Positions 25,605 through 36,409 of a DNA stretch of 64,000 bases are shown piece by piece. Source of the DNA: Marmoricola sp. Leaf446 (GTDB lineage: Bacteria; Actinomycetota; Actinomycetes; Propionibacteriales; Nocardioidaceae); NCBI RefSeq assembly GCF_001424755.1, contig NZ_LMRF01000001.1, positions 708,169-772,168 of the forward strand, given 5' to 3'. The position numbers and the translations under genes are program-made. The notes under the pieces were generated by a model, which was not told the origin of the DNA, made no database searches, and saw only the letters and a list, made by a program, of their open reading frames with translations. Each line of letters opens with the position of its first letter. Positions within the stretch are counted from its first letter, which is position 1.

Positions 25605-26354
25605 ATGACCACCGCCCCCCGTCCCGACGCGAGGACCAGCCGCGCGCGCGTCCTCGCCCCGTCCGTCCTGGCGGCGCTCGCCGGGCTGCTCGTCCTCGCC
25701 GGGCTCGCCGGCCCGGCCTCGGCCGCGACCGGCGTGCGGTCAGCCGACGCCGAGGGCTCGCTGTGCTCCGACGGCCAGGGCGTCAGCGTCGTGGTCGACC
25801 CCGGCTCCCTGGGCGGGGCCGTCCAGCAGGACTGCGTCGAGGACGGCGGCGGCCAGCTCGCCACCGACGTCTTCGCCTCGGCCGGCCACGAGCTGACCCC
25901 GGTCGGTGAGTTCCCCGGCGCGGCCTGCAAGGTCGACGGCGAGCCCGCCGACGCCGCGTGCCAGTCGATGCCCCCGGCCGACGCCTACTGGGGCCTCTAC
26001 CTCGCCACCGGCGACACCTGGGACTACGCACCCAAGGGCGCCGACGAGCTGACGCTCGAGGACGGCGCCTTCGTGGCCTTCGCCTGGCAGGACAGCTCGG
26101 AGTCGACCCCGCCGTCGGTCGAGCCGGTCGCGGCCTCCGGGTCCGCCTCCGGGTCCGCCTCGGCCTCGCCGTCGCCCTCGACCGGTGCCGACCTCGACAG
26201 CCCCGACTCCGGCGACAGCACCGCGGAGAACGCCGTCGAGAGCACGGACGACAACGACCTCAGCCAGTTCATCCCGATCGCCGTGATCGTGCTCCTCGTC
26301 CTCGTCGTGGGGTTCCTGCTGCTGCGCCGCCGACGCGACGCCGGCGAGGGGTGA
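25605..26354 (+). CDS. Surface-anchored protein of the B12-regulated ECF operon (DUF4430/transcobalamin-like)
   Basis: A 249-residue exported protein: signal peptide to about residue 41 (ending GPASAA), a globular part of about 120 residues with four or five Cys, a Ser-rich low-complexity linker (GSASGSASASPSPSTG), a membrane helix (IPIAVIVLLVLVVGFLLL) and an RRRR stop-transfer tail. The segment ADAYWGLYLATGDTWDYAPK near residue 125 resembles the DUF4430/transcobalamin beta-domain pattern, in which aromatic residues contact corrinoid. With a cobalamin riboswitch upstream and an ECF transporter downstream, a cobalamin-capture role is a reasonable inference, not shown. ATG preceded by GGAAGG. 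Confidence 0.8.
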   Translation: MTTAPRPDARTSRARVLAPSVLAALAGLLVLAGLAGPASAATGVRSADAEGSLCSDGQGVSVVVDPGSLGGAVQQDCVEDGGGQLATDVFASAGHELTPVGEFPGAACKVDGEPADAACQSMPPADAYWGLYLATGDTWDYAPKGADELTLEDGAFVAFAWQDSSESTPPSVEPVAASGSASGSASASPSPSTGADLDSPDSGDSTAENAVESTDDNDLSQFIPIAVIVLLVLVVGFLLLRRRRDAGEG

Positions 26355-26372
26355 CCCTGAGGTGACCCGGCG

Positions 26373-27528
26373 GTGGCAGCCACGGTGAGCGGGTCGCGCC
26401 CGGCGCGCGACCTGCACCCCGCGGCGTGGTGGCTGTGGGCCCTCGGGCTCGCGGCCGCCGCCACCGCCACCACCAACCCGGTGCTGCTGCTCGGGCTGGT
26501 GGGCGTGGCGTCGCTGACCGTCGCGCTGCGCCGCTCCGACCACCCCTGGTCGGCCTCCTTCACGCTCTACCTCTGGCTCGGCGCCGCCGTGGTCGTGGTG
26601 CGTGTCGTGCTCCGTCTGCTGCTGGGTGGCGGCGGGGGCGGCACGGCCTGGCTCGACCTGCCGGAGGTGCCGCTGCCCGACTGGGTCGCCGGCATCCGGC
26701 TGCTGGGGCCGGTCACGCAGGAGTCGTTCCTCGCCGGGCTCTACGACGGCCTCCGGCTGGCCACCCTGCTGATCTGCGTGGGCGCCGCCAACGCGCTGGC
26801 CAACCCCAAGCGACTGCTGCGCTCGCTGCCCCCGGCCCTCTACGAGGTCGGGACGGCCGTCGTCGTCGCCGTGGCGCTGCTGCCGCAGCTGGCCGACAGC
26901 CTGCGCCGCGTCCGCGCCGCCCGGCAGCTGCGCGGCGTGCCCGGCGGCCGGCTGCGGCGGCTGCGCGGCGTGGTCGTCCCGGTGCTGGAGGACGCCCTGG
27001 AGCGCTCGATGGCGCTGGCGGCGGGCATGGACGCCCGCGGCTACGGCCGGGTCGGCGCGCTCGGCCGCGGCCGGCGTACGACGACGGGGGGACTGCTGCT
27101 GCTCGGGCTGTGCGGCATCTGCATGGGCAGCTACGCCCTGCTCGACCAGACCGCCCCGCGCTGGCTCGTCGGCGGCGGGCTGGGCCTGGGGGTGCTGCTG
27201 GCGGCGGTGGGGCTCTGGTCGGCCGGCCGTCGCGTGCGCCGCACCCGCTACCGCCCCGACCGCTGGCGGGCCGAGGAGGTCGTGGTCGCGCTCACCGGGA
27301 TCGTCGTGGCCTGGGCGCTGCGCGACGCCGTGCCGCTGCGCGTCCTGACCCCCGCCCTCGACGCCGCGCCCCCGGTCACCGCGACCGCTCTTCTCGTCGT
27401 CGTCGCGGGGCTGCTGGCCGTCGTGGTCGCGCCGCCGCCGGCGCTGTCGGACCCCGACGACCGCGGCGCCGCGGCGGCCCGCCGCCACGCCCACCGGGCC
27501 CGGCCGGGCCGCGGTCAGGAGGTGACCC

Positions 27529-27545
<17 letters not shown>
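26373..27545 (+). CDS. ecfT: ECF transporter transmembrane component EcfT (CbiQ family)
   Basis: Membrane scaffold coupling the ATPases to the substrate-binding S protein. The 390-residue protein has several hydrophobic helices and the two Ala-Arg signatures used to contact the ATPases: RAARQLRGV near residue 184 and GMDARGYGR near 218. Extra hydrophobic helices after residue 235 make it longer than usual EcfT (about 260). GTG start at 26373. It overlaps the ATPase gene by 17 nt. Confidence 0.88.
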
Positions 27546-29120
<1,575 letters not shown>

Positions 29121-29124
<4 letters not shown>

Positions 29125-29993
29125 GCGCGCCGGTGCGCGACCCCGCGTCGCTCGGCCGTGCCGACCCGCCCGGGCTGCGGCTGCGGCCGCGCTCGGCGCT
29201 GGTGCTCGGGCTGGCCTCGCTGGCCGGGGTGGTGATGTTCTGCTGGCCGCTGCTGCTGCAGGTGCCGCCCGACTCCGACACCGTGCAGCCGCCGTTCGTC
29301 TTCATGCTGCTGCTGCCGGTGGTGATCGTGGTCTGCCTCGCGGAGTTCAGCGAGGGCGGCATGGACTCCAAGGTCCTGGCCGTGCTGGCGGTGCTGACGG
29401 CCGTCAACGCGGTGATGCGCGGGCTCTCGGCCGGGGTCGGCGGCATCGAGCTGGTGTTCTTCCTGCTGATCCTCGGCGGTCGCGTCTTCGGCGCCGGGTT
29501 CGGCTTCGTGCTCGGCTGCACCTCGCTGTTCGCCTCGGCGCTGCTGACCGGGGGAGTCGGGTCCTGGCTGCCGTTCCAGATGATGGCCTCGGCCTGGGTG
29601 GGCACCGGGGCCGGGCTGCTGCCACGCCGGGTCCGGGGTCGCGCGGAGGTGGCGATGCTGGTGCTCTACGGCGTCGCCGCGGCGTACGTCTTCGGGCTGG
29701 CCATGAACCTCACCAGCTGGCCCTTCGCGCTCGGGATCTCGGTGCCGGGCCACGAGGGCGGGCTGGCGTTCGTGCCCGGCGACCCGCTGCTGGAGAACCT
29801 CCGGCGCTTCGGCGTGTACACGCTGCTGACCTCGACGGGGAGCTGGGACACCGGTCGGGCGGTGACGACCGCGGTCGCGTTGGTGGTGCTGGGACCGGCG
29901 GTGCTGGCCACGCTGCGGCGCGCCGTACGCCGGGCCACGGTGGTCCGCGTCGGGCCCGTGGACACCGCCGCCCCGGCTGGGCCCGGCCGCTAG
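29121..29993 (+). CDS. ECF transporter S component, probably cobalamin-specific
   Basis: A 290-residue membrane protein with about six helices, longer than the usual 180-200-residue S component. The stretch around SEGGMDSKVLAVLAVLTAVN and LILGGRVFGAGFGFVLGCTS resembles a family of actinobacterial ECF S components found in B12-regulated loci. Specificity for cobalamin or a precursor is inferred from the riboswitch. The GTG start overlaps ecfA (GTGA). Its TAG stop forms part of the TAGCCT -10 hexamer of the next gene. Confidence 0.85.
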
Positions 29994-29996
29994 CCT
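29991..29996 (+). promoter_or_regulatory. -10 element TAGCCT upstream of sugar dehydrogenase
   Basis: TAGCCT is followed by 6 nt and the ATG at 30003. Its first three bases are the stop codon of the S component gene. It predicts an independent leaderless transcript for the dehydrogenase. Confidence 0.5.
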
Positions 29997-30002
29997 CGCC
30001 GC

Positions 30003-31139
30003 ATGAAGAGGCTGGTCGCCCTGCTCGTCGCCCCCGTCGTCGTGCTCGCCGGGTGTGGTGGTGGGGGCGAGGCGACCGAGCCCGAGGTGAGCGAGACGCC
30101 GTCGCCGGGCACCGCCGACACCGGCTCGGCCAGCGCCTCGCCGACGCCGTCGGAGACCGGCGAGGCCCGCTCGGCCCGTCCCGAGGTCGTCGGCACCGTC
30201 GCGCGCGGGCTGCAGGCCCCGTGGGGCATCGACTTCCTGCCCGACGGCTCCGCGCTGGTGACCGAGCGCGACACCGAGCGGGTGTTCCAGGTCGGCGACG
30301 GCGAGGTCACCCGGGTGGGCGAGCTCGGCCAGGCCGAGCCCGACGGCGAGGGCGGGCTGCTCGGCGTCGCGGTGTCGCCGTCGTACGCCGAGGACGCGAG
30401 CGTCTTCTTCTACCTCACCACCGGCGACGACAACCGCGTGGTGCGGGCGACCTTCCGCGACGGTCGGCTCGGCGAGGCGACGCCCGTGCTGACCGACATC
30501 CCGCGCAACAGCTACCACGACGGCGGCCGGCTGCTCTTCGGCCCCGACGACATGCTCTACGTCTCCACCGGCGACGCCGGGGACACCGACAACGCCCAGG
30601 ACCTCGAGTCGCTCGGCGGCAAGATCCTGCGGATCACCCCCGAGGGCGAGCCGGCGCCGGGCAACCCCGACCCGGAGTCGCCGGTCTGGTCCTACGGCCA
30701 CCGCAACGTCCAGGGCCTCGCCTTCGACGACCAGGACCGGCTCTGGGCCTCGGAGTTCGGCGACCAGACCTGGGACGAGCTCAACCTGATCGAGAAGGGC
30801 GGCAACTACGGCTGGCCCGAGGTCGAGGGCCGCGACGGCGAGCTCGACGGCGCGATCGGGCCGCAGGTGCAGTGGGCCACCGACGACAGCTCCCCGTCGG
30901 GCCTCGCCTTCGTCGACGGCCGGGTCTGGCTAGGGGCGCTGCAGGGCCAGCGGCTGTGGCGCGTCGACGTGGAGGGCGAGGGGGCGCAGGACCAGCGGGG
31001 CTTCTTCGTCGGTGACTACGGCCGGATCCGCACCGTCGCGACCGCACCCGACGGCCGGCTGTGGGTGACCACGTCCAACCGCGACGGCCGGGGCGAGCCG
31101 ACCCGCGAGGACGACCGGATCCTGCTGGTCGACCCCTAG
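30003..31139 (+). CDS. PQQ-dependent sugar dehydrogenase-like lipoprotein (GSDH family)
   Basis: Glucose/sorbosone dehydrogenase family beta-propeller of 378 residues, membrane-anchored as a lipoprotein (lipobox LAGC, Cys at 18) with a Ser/Thr/Pro linker to about residue 55. Family segments: LQAPWGIDFLPDGSALVTER, GLLGVAVSPSYAED, NSYHDGGRLLFGPDDMLYVS, GKILRITPEGE, YGHRNVQGLAFD and NYGWPEVEG. Whether it binds PQQ cannot be told; many actinobacterial members have no known substrate. It ends on a shared CTAG with the convergent hydrolase. Confidence 0.9.
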   Translation: MKRLVALLVAPVVVLAGCGGGGEATEPEVSETPSPGTADTGSASASPTPSETGEARSARPEVVGTVARGLQAPWGIDFLPDGSALVTERDTERVFQVGDGEVTRVGELGQAEPDGEGGLLGVAVSPSYAEDASVFFYLTTGDDNRVVRATFRDGRLGEATPVLTDIPRNSYHDGGRLLFGPDDMLYVSTGDAGDTDNAQDLESLGGKILRITPEGEPAPGNPDPESPVWSYGHRNVQGLAFDDQDRLWASEFGDQTWDELNLIEKGGNYGWPEVEGRDGELDGAIGPQVQWATDDSSPSGLAFVDGRVWLGALQGQRLWRVDVEGEGAQDQRGFFVGDYGRIRTVATAPDGRLWVTTSNRDGRGEPTREDDRILLVDP

Positions 31140-32092
31140 GACACCGTGCCGTCCTGGGTCCGGGGCGAGTCCGGGACCCGGGCGAGCAGCGCCAGCAGCT
31201 CGGCGTGCACCTCCGAGGGCCGCTCCATCGGCAGGAAGTGGGTGGCGCGCAGCAGGCGGAAGGTCGCGCCGGGGATCCGCTCGGCGGCGGTGCGCATGTC
31301 GTGGGCCGAGGCGAGCACGTCGGTGCGGCCGGCCAGGAAGCTGGTCGGCACCGAGATCCTCCGCAGCGAGACCCGGGCGTGCCGCGAGGAGTGGTAGGCC
31401 AGGTGCATGTACCACTCCACCGGGGTGGTCAGGAACTCGCGCACGGCCCGGCGCGAGAGCGCCTCGTCGGCGACCGGGGCCATGAAGCCGCTGTGGGTGA
31501 GCAGGTGCAGTGCCCGCGGGCCGATCGCGAGCTGCGAGGACCACGGGCTGACCGCCCGGCCGACGGTCATGGCGGCCCGCGTGAGGTTGACCGTCAGCGG
31601 CTTGCGCAGCGGCCGGGGGATGCGCAGCGGGGCGCCCATCGAGGCGAAGGTGTCGCCGGGCACCCCTCCCACCGCGTAGAGGCCCGTGACGCGGTCGGGG
31701 TGTCGCACGGCCACCTCGAACATCGTGTTGACGCCCATCGACCAGCCCATCAGCACGCAGGCGCCGATGCCGGCGTCGTCCATCACCGCGATCGCGTCCT
31801 CGGCGAAGGCGTCGATCCCGACGCGCTCGCGGTCGGCCGGGCGCTCCGAGCCGCCGGTGCCACGGTGGTTCCACGACACCACCCGGACCCCGCAGCCGGG
31901 GTCGAGCAGCGAGGGCCAGGCGTAGGGGTTGGTGCCGAGCCCGTTGCACAGCAGCACCGTCGGGCCCTCGACGTCGTTGGTCCACGCCTGCAACACGGTC
32001 CCGTCGGCGCTCTTGACGGGGTAGTAGCGCAGCGCCAGCCCCTCGTCGGCCGAGGGGGCGAGCGCGAGCGGGCGGGGACGGTGACGGGCCAT
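31136..32092 (-). CDS. Alpha/beta hydrolase
   Basis: 318-residue hydrolase of the epoxide hydrolase/haloperoxidase-like superfamily. Features: oxyanion segment LLCNGLGTNPYAW, VSWNHRGTGGSERP near residue 73, nucleophile elbow LMGWSMGVNTM near 115, probable Asp in FLAGRTDVLAS near 260 and His in LLRATHFLPMERP near 285. The ATG at 32092 has a CACACT hexamer 6 nt upstream that may serve as -10 for a leaderless transcript. The stop codon is shared in CTAG (31136-31139). Confidence 0.9.
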   Translation of the reverse strand: MARHRPRPLALAPSADEGLALRYYPVKSADGTVLQAWTNDVEGPTVLLCNGLGTNPYAWPSLLDPGCGVRVVSWNHRGTGGSERPADRERVGIDAFAEDAIAVMDDAGIGACVLMGWSMGVNTMFEVAVRHPDRVTGLYAVGGVPGDTFASMGAPLRIPRPLRKPLTVNLTRAAMTVGRAVSPWSSQLAIGPRALHLLTHSGFMAPVADEALSRRAVREFLTTPVEWYMHLAYHSSRHARVSLRRISVPTSFLAGRTDVLASAHDMRTAAERIPGATFRLLRATHFLPMERPSEVHAELLALLARVPDSPRTQDGTVS

Positions 32093-32177
32093 GGGCGCAG
32101 TGTGCCGGACCGCGGACCTGCGTGCGGGGGATCGACCCGCCCGTCCCGGGGGACGGGCCCCGGTCCAGGTGGTGTCC

Positions 32178-32396
32178 TCAGCCCAGGGCGGAGGTCCGGG
32201 ACGCGGGGGCCATGACGCCGGTGCGGTGGGCGACCACCGTCTCGACGTACGCCGCCACCTCGTCGCGCTCGCGACGCTGGGCGGCAAGGGCGGTGGACGC
32301 GGCCATCGCGTTGCGGCAGGCGGCCTGCTGGCTGCGCTCGGCCCAGCCGGCCAGGGGGCTGCGCGGGGCTCGGAGCGGTGCGACGAGGTGGAACAT
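32178..32396 (-). CDS. Small hypothetical protein, 72 aa
   Basis: The ATG is preceded by a GGGGAGA purine-rich site, and the ORF fills an otherwise empty gap of 460 nt (32093-32553). The product is Ala/Arg-rich with a helical centre (NAMAASTALAAQRRERDEVAAYVETVV), no Cys-rich motif and no membrane helix. No family recognised. It could be a real small cytoplasmic protein; composition in a GC-rich genome makes chance ORFs common, so confidence is moderate. Nothing else is evident in the gap. Confidence 0.5.
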   Translation of the reverse strand: MFHLVAPLRAPRSPLAGWAERSQQAACRNAMAASTALAAQRRERDEVAAYVETVVAHRTGVMAPASRTSALG

Positions 32397-32553
32397 CGTG
32401 GTCTCCCCTGGTGGTGCTCTCCCGGAAGGTCCAACCTAGGCAGCGGAGGGGTCCGCGGCGTCTCCGTCGTGTGACGAGTGCGTGAACGAACCCGACCGAT
32501 GAGTCCGGAGGTCGCCGCGGGTCGTTCCTGCGACGACACGAGAGGAGCAGGCG

Positions 32554-33648
32554 ATGGCGAGCACGACGGTGCTGCTGGTGGGCACGCGCAAGGGTTTGTG
32601 GGTGGGTCGCTCGGACGCGGAGCGGCACGACTGGAGCTGGACCGGACCGCACTTCGACATGGAGGAGGTCTACTCCTGCGCGGTCGACACCCGGGGTGAC
32701 GAGACGCGGCTGCTGGCCGGCGCCTCGTCGATGTGGCTGGGGCCGCGCGTACGCCGCTCGGCCGACCTGGGCGCGACCTGGGAGGAGGGCGACGACGGCG
32801 GGGTCCGCTTCCCCGACGACGTCGATCGCAGCGTCGAGCGGGTCTGGCAGCTGGTGCCCGGGTCGGGGGACGGCGTGGTGTGGGCCGGGACCGAGCCCGG
32901 CGCGGTCTGGCGCTCGGGCGACGGTGGTGCGACCTTCGACCTGGAGCGGGGGCTGTGGGACCACCCCCACCGCGAGCAGTGGGGCGCGGGCTTCGGCGGC
33001 CAGGCCTTCCACACGATCCTGCCGCACCCCACCGACCCCGAGTCGGTGACGGTGGCGATCTCGACCGGGGGCGTCTACCGCACCCAGGACGGCGGTCGCT
33101 CCTGGGAGCCGCGCAACGCCGGGATCCGGGCGGAGTTCCTGCCCGAGGGCGAGCAGTACCCCGAGTTCGGCCAGTGCGTGCACAAGGTCGCGCGGCACCC
33201 CTCGCGCCCCGAGCGGCTCTACCTCCAGAACCACGGCGGCGTCTACCGCTCCGACGACGAGGGCGGCTCCTGGACCTACATCGCCGACGGCCTGCCCGCC
33301 GACTTCGGGTTCCCCGTCGTGGTGCACCCCCACGAGCCGGACACGCTGTTCGTGTTCCCGATCGGTGGCGGCGACGGGCGCTACCCGCCGGGCGCGAAGG
33401 CCCGGGTCTGGCGCTCGCGCGACGCGGGCGAGACCTGGCAGGAGCTGGCGCAGGGGCTGCCGGACTCCTTCTACGTCGCGGTGATGCGCGACGCGATGTG
33501 CGCCGACGACCACGAGCAGCCGGGCCTCTACTTCGGCGCCCGCAACGGCGCGGTGTGGGGCAGCTCCGACGCGGGGGAGACCTGGGCGGAGCTGGTCCGC
33601 GACCTGCCCGACGTGATGGTGGTGCGGGCGGCGTCGGTCCCGGCCTAG
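32554..33648 (+). CDS. BNR/WD40-like repeat protein (sialidase-fold, no signal peptide)
   Basis: 364-residue beta-propeller with repeated Asp-box sequences: [64 protein letters not shown] and [13 protein letters not shown]. No signal peptide or membrane segment, so probably cytoplasmic. Related proteins are annotated as exo-alpha-sialidase-like or photosystem-II-stability-like, but catalytic sialidase residues are not evident and I would not assign an enzymatic role. GAGAGGAG precedes the ATG. It ends on CTAG shared with the convergent P-loop kinase gene. Confidence 0.88.
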   Translation: MASTTVLLVGTRKGLWVGRSDAERHDWSWTGPHFDMEEVYSCAVDTRGDETRLLAGASSMWLGPRVRRSADLGATWEEGDDGGVRFPDDVDRSVERVWQLVPGSGDGVVWAGTEPGAVWRSGDGGATFDLERGLWDHPHREQWGAGFGGQAFHTILPHPTDPESVTVAISTGGVYRTQDGGRSWEPRNAGIRAEFLPEGEQYPEFGQCVHKVARHPSRPERLYLQNHGGVYRSDDEGGSWTYIADGLPADFGFPVVVHPHEPDTLFVFPIGGGDGRYPPGAKARVWRSRDAGETWQELAQGLPDSFYVAVMRDAMCADDHEQPGLYFGARNGAVWGSSDAGETWAELVRDLPDVMVVRAASVPA

Positions 33649-34223
33649 GGGGCCGGCGGGACCAGCTCGTCGGCACCGACCACGCGGTCGGCGGCGGCGC
33701 GTCCGGCGGCGACCAGGGCCGCGTTGACGTCGTCGACCCGCGCCACCCAGGCCTCGGCCTCTTGCGGCGTCTTGCCGAACCGGACGTGGCGGGCGACCAG
33801 CCGGGCGCGGCGTACGACCTCGTCGACCTCGACCCACCAGCACTCGTCGACCTGCGCCCGCACCGCGCGCCACTCCGGGGCGTCCAGCAGCAGGTAGTTG
33901 CCCTCGGTCACCACGACCCCGGCGTCCGCGGGCACCCCGATGGCGCCGGCGAGTGGCTGCTCGAGGTCGCGCTCGAAGGCGGGCGCCCACACGGTGTGCC
34001 CGGTCTCGGTGCGCAGCCGGGCCAGCAGCGCGGCGTAGCCGAAGGCGTCGAAGGTCTCCGGCGCCCCCTTGCGGTCGCGCAGGCCGAGGGAGTCCAGCGC
34101 GACGTCGGCGAGGTGGAAGCCGTCCATGGGCACGTGGACCCCACCGAGCCGGGCGGCCAGCGCCACGGCGTAGGTCGTCTTGCCCGCCCCGGGGGCGCCC
34201 GCGATGCCGATGATGCGTCTCAC
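33645..34223 (-). CDS. P-loop nucleoside/nucleotide kinase family protein (uridine kinase/PanK-like)
   Basis: 192-residue P-loop NTPase with Walker [10 protein letters not shown] at the N-terminus, [14 protein letters not shown] near residue 36 (substrate Asp), [12 protein letters not shown] near 105 and a lid-like [19 protein letters not shown] near 140. This layout is that of the fructokinase-like/uridine-kinase-like small-molecule kinases often labelled nucleoside/nucleotide kinase family. Substrate unknown. The GTG at 34223 has AGGGTGG upstream; the GTG at 34232 is an alternative. Divergent from ilvD with a gap of about 33 nt. Confidence 0.85.
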   Translation of the reverse strand: MRRIIGIAGAPGAGKTTYAVALAARLGGVHVPMDGFHLADVALDSLGLRDRKGAPETFDAFGYAALLARLRTETGHTVWAPAFERDLEQPLAGAIGVPADAGVVVTEGNYLLLDAPEWRAVRAQVDECWWVEVDEVVRRARLVARHVRFGKTPQEAEAWVARVDDVNAALVAAGRAAADRVVGADELVPPAP

Positions 34224-34243
34224 GGACGCCACCCTGCCAGGAT

Positions 34244-34249
34244 TAGGCT
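34244..34249 (+). promoter_or_regulatory. -10 element TAGGCT of leaderless ilvD
   Basis: TAGGCT is followed by CAGCCCC and the ATG at 34257. No Shine-Dalgarno sequence is present. Confidence 0.55.
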
Positions 34250-34256
34250 CAGCCCC

Positions 34257-35939
34257 ATGACCGGCACCCCCGACATCAAGCCCCGTTCGCGCGCCGTCAC
34301 CGACGGCCTGGAGGCCACCGCCGCGCGCGGCATGCTCCGGGCCGTGGGCATGGGCGACGACGACTGGGTCAAGCCCCAGATCGGCGTCGCGTCGAGCTGG
34401 AACGAGATCACCCCGTGCAACCTCTCGCTGCAGCGGCTCGCCCAGGCGGTCAAGAGCGGCGTGCACGCGGCCGGCGGCTTCCCGCTGGAGTTCGGGACGA
34501 TCTCGGTCTCCGACGGCATCTCGATGGGACACGAGGGGATGCACTTCTCGCTGGTCTCCCGCGAGGTCATCGCCGACTCGGTCGAGACCGTGATGATGGC
34601 CGAGCGGCTCGACGGCTCGGTGCTGCTGGCCGGCTGCGACAAGTCGCTGCCCGGCATGCTGATGGCCGCGGCGCGGCTCGACCTGTCCTCGGTGTTCCTG
34701 TACGCCGGCACGATCCTCCCCGGCAAGGTCGACGGCGAGGATGTCACCATCATCGACGCCTTCGAGGCCGTCGGCGCCTGCCTGGCCGGCAAGATCAGCC
34801 GCGAGCAGGTCGACAAGGTCGAGCGCGCGATCTGTCCCGGCGAGGGCGCCTGTGGCGGCGCCTACACCGCCAACACGATGGCCGCCGTCGCCGAGGCGCT
34901 GGGCATGTCGCTGCCGGGCTCCTCGGCCCCGCCCGCGGTCGACCGCCGCCGCGACGGCTACGCCCACAAGTCCGGCGAGGCCGTGGTCGAGCTGCTGCGC
35001 CACGGCATCACCGCCCGCCAGATCCTGACCAAGGAGGCGTTCGAGAACGCCATCGCCGTCGCCATGGCCCTGGGCGGCTCCACCAACGCCGTGCTCCACC
35101 TGCTCGCGATCGCCCGCGAGGCCGAGGTCGACCTCACCCTGGCCGACTTCACCCGCATCGGCAGCCGGGTGCCGCACCTCGCCGACGTCAAGCCGTTCGG
35201 CAAGTACGTCTGGGTCGACCTCGACCGCGTCGGGGGCATCCCGATGGTGATGAAGGCGCTGCTCGAGGCCGGGCTGATGCACGGCGACTGCCTGACCGTG
35301 ACCGGCAAGACGCTGGCCGAGAACCTCGCCGACATCGACCCGCCCGCCGTCGACGGCGGCGTCATCCGCGAGCTGACCTCGCCGATCCACGCCACCGGCG
35401 GCCTGACGATCCTGCACGGCTCGCTCGCCCCCGAGGGCGCGGTCGTGAAGTCGGCCGGCTTCGACGGCACCGTCATCAAGGGCACCGCCCGGGTCTTCGA
35501 CGGCGAGCGGGCCGCGATGGACGCCCTCGCCGAGGGCGGCATCACCGCCGGCGACGCCGTGGTGATCCGCTACGAGGGCCCCAAGGGCGGGCCCGGCATG
35601 CGCGAGATGCTGGCCATCACCGGCGCGATCAAGGGCGCCGGGCTGGGCAAGGACGTGCTGCTGCTCACCGACGGCCGGTTCTCCGGCGGCACCACCGGCC
35701 TGTGCGTCGGCCACGTCGCCCCCGAGGCCTCCGACGGCGGCCCGATCGCGTTCCTGCGCGACGGCGACCAGATCACCCTCGACGTCACCCACATGACCCT
35801 CGACGTCGACGTGTCGCCCGAGGAGCTCGAGTCGCGCCGCGAGGGCTGGGTGCCGCGGGAGCCCAAGTTCACCCGCGGGGTGCTGGGCAAGTACGCCAAG
35901 GTCGTCCAGTCCGCCGCCCACGGCGCCGTCTGCGGCTGA
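34257..35939 (+). CDS. ilvD: Dihydroxy-acid dehydratase
   Basis: Fe-S dehydratase of branched-chain amino acid synthesis: converts dihydroxy-isovalerate and dihydroxy-methylvalerate to the 2-keto acids. 560 residues, normal length. Cluster ligands lie in TPCNLSL (Cys near 54), [11 protein letters not shown] (near 126) and [16 protein letters not shown] (near 200); the C-terminal [19 protein letters not shown] is characteristic. The start is set by the adjacent -10 at 34244. No other ilv gene is nearby. Confidence 0.97.
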   Translation: MTGTPDIKPRSRAVTDGLEATAARGMLRAVGMGDDDWVKPQIGVASSWNEITPCNLSLQRLAQAVKSGVHAAGGFPLEFGTISVSDGISMGHEGMHFSLVSREVIADSVETVMMAERLDGSVLLAGCDKSLPGMLMAAARLDLSSVFLYAGTILPGKVDGEDVTIIDAFEAVGACLAGKISREQVDKVERAICPGEGACGGAYTANTMAAVAEALGMSLPGSSAPPAVDRRRDGYAHKSGEAVVELLRHGITARQILTKEAFENAIAVAMALGGSTNAVLHLLAIAREAEVDLTLADFTRIGSRVPHLADVKPFGKYVWVDLDRVGGIPMVMKALLEAGLMHGDCLTVTGKTLAENLADIDPPAVDGGVIRELTSPIHATGGLTILHGSLAPEGAVVKSAGFDGTVIKGTARVFDGERAAMDALAEGGITAGDAVVIRYEGPKGGPGMREMLAITGAIKGAGLGKDVLLLTDGRFSGGTTGLCVGHVAPEASDGGPIAFLRDGDQITLDVTHMTLDVDVSPEELESRREGWVPREPKFTRGVLGKYAKVVQSAAHGAVCG

Positions 35940-35986
35940 CCCGTCGGGCTCGACGCCCGGGCCCCGCGGTGGCAGGGTCGGCAGGC

Positions 35987-36400
35987 ATGGACCAACGGAT
36001 CAGCTTCGTCACCCTGGCCGTCGAGGACGTCGAGCGCAGCCGGGCGTTCTACGTCGACGGCCTCGGCTGGGAGCCCGAGCTGCTGGTGCCGGGCGAGGTG
36101 CTGATGCTGCGGGCGGGGGAGCGGCTGGTGCTCTCGCTGTGGTCGCTGGCGGAGTTCGAGGCCGAGGTCGGTGCCGTACGCCGCGGCGAGGGCGTCTCGC
36201 CGATCACGCTGGCCCACAACGTGGCCACCGAGCCCGAGGTCGACGAGGTGCTGGCGCTCGCTCGCTCCCTCGGCGCCACCGTGGCCGGTCCGCAGCACCG
36301 GGCGTGGGGCGGCTACACCGGCTACTTCGCCGACCCCGACGGCTTCCGGTGGGAGATCGCCACCAACCCCGGCGAGATCGGGCAGCTGGTCCTGCCCTGA
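35987..36400 (+). CDS. VOC/glyoxalase-like domain protein
   Basis: Single vicinal-oxygen-chelate domain protein of 137 residues: SFVTLAVEDVERSRAFYVDG at the N-terminus and GGYTGYFADPDGFRWEIA near residue 108, with the two paired beta-alpha-beta-beta-beta units expected of the fold. The usual metal ligands (His/Glu) are only partly evident: Glu in RWEIA and perhaps His in LAHNVATEP. Function unknown. A CAGGGT hexamer (35973-35978) 8 nt upstream may be the -10. Nine nt separate it from the convergent MFS gene. Confidence 0.88.
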   Translation: MDQRISFVTLAVEDVERSRAFYVDGLGWEPELLVPGEVLMLRAGERLVLSLWSLAEFEAEVGAVRRGEGVSPITLAHNVATEPEVDEVLALARSLGATVAGPQHRAWGGYTGYFADPDGFRWEIATNPGEIGQLVLP

Positions 36401-36409
36401 GTCGGTCGC

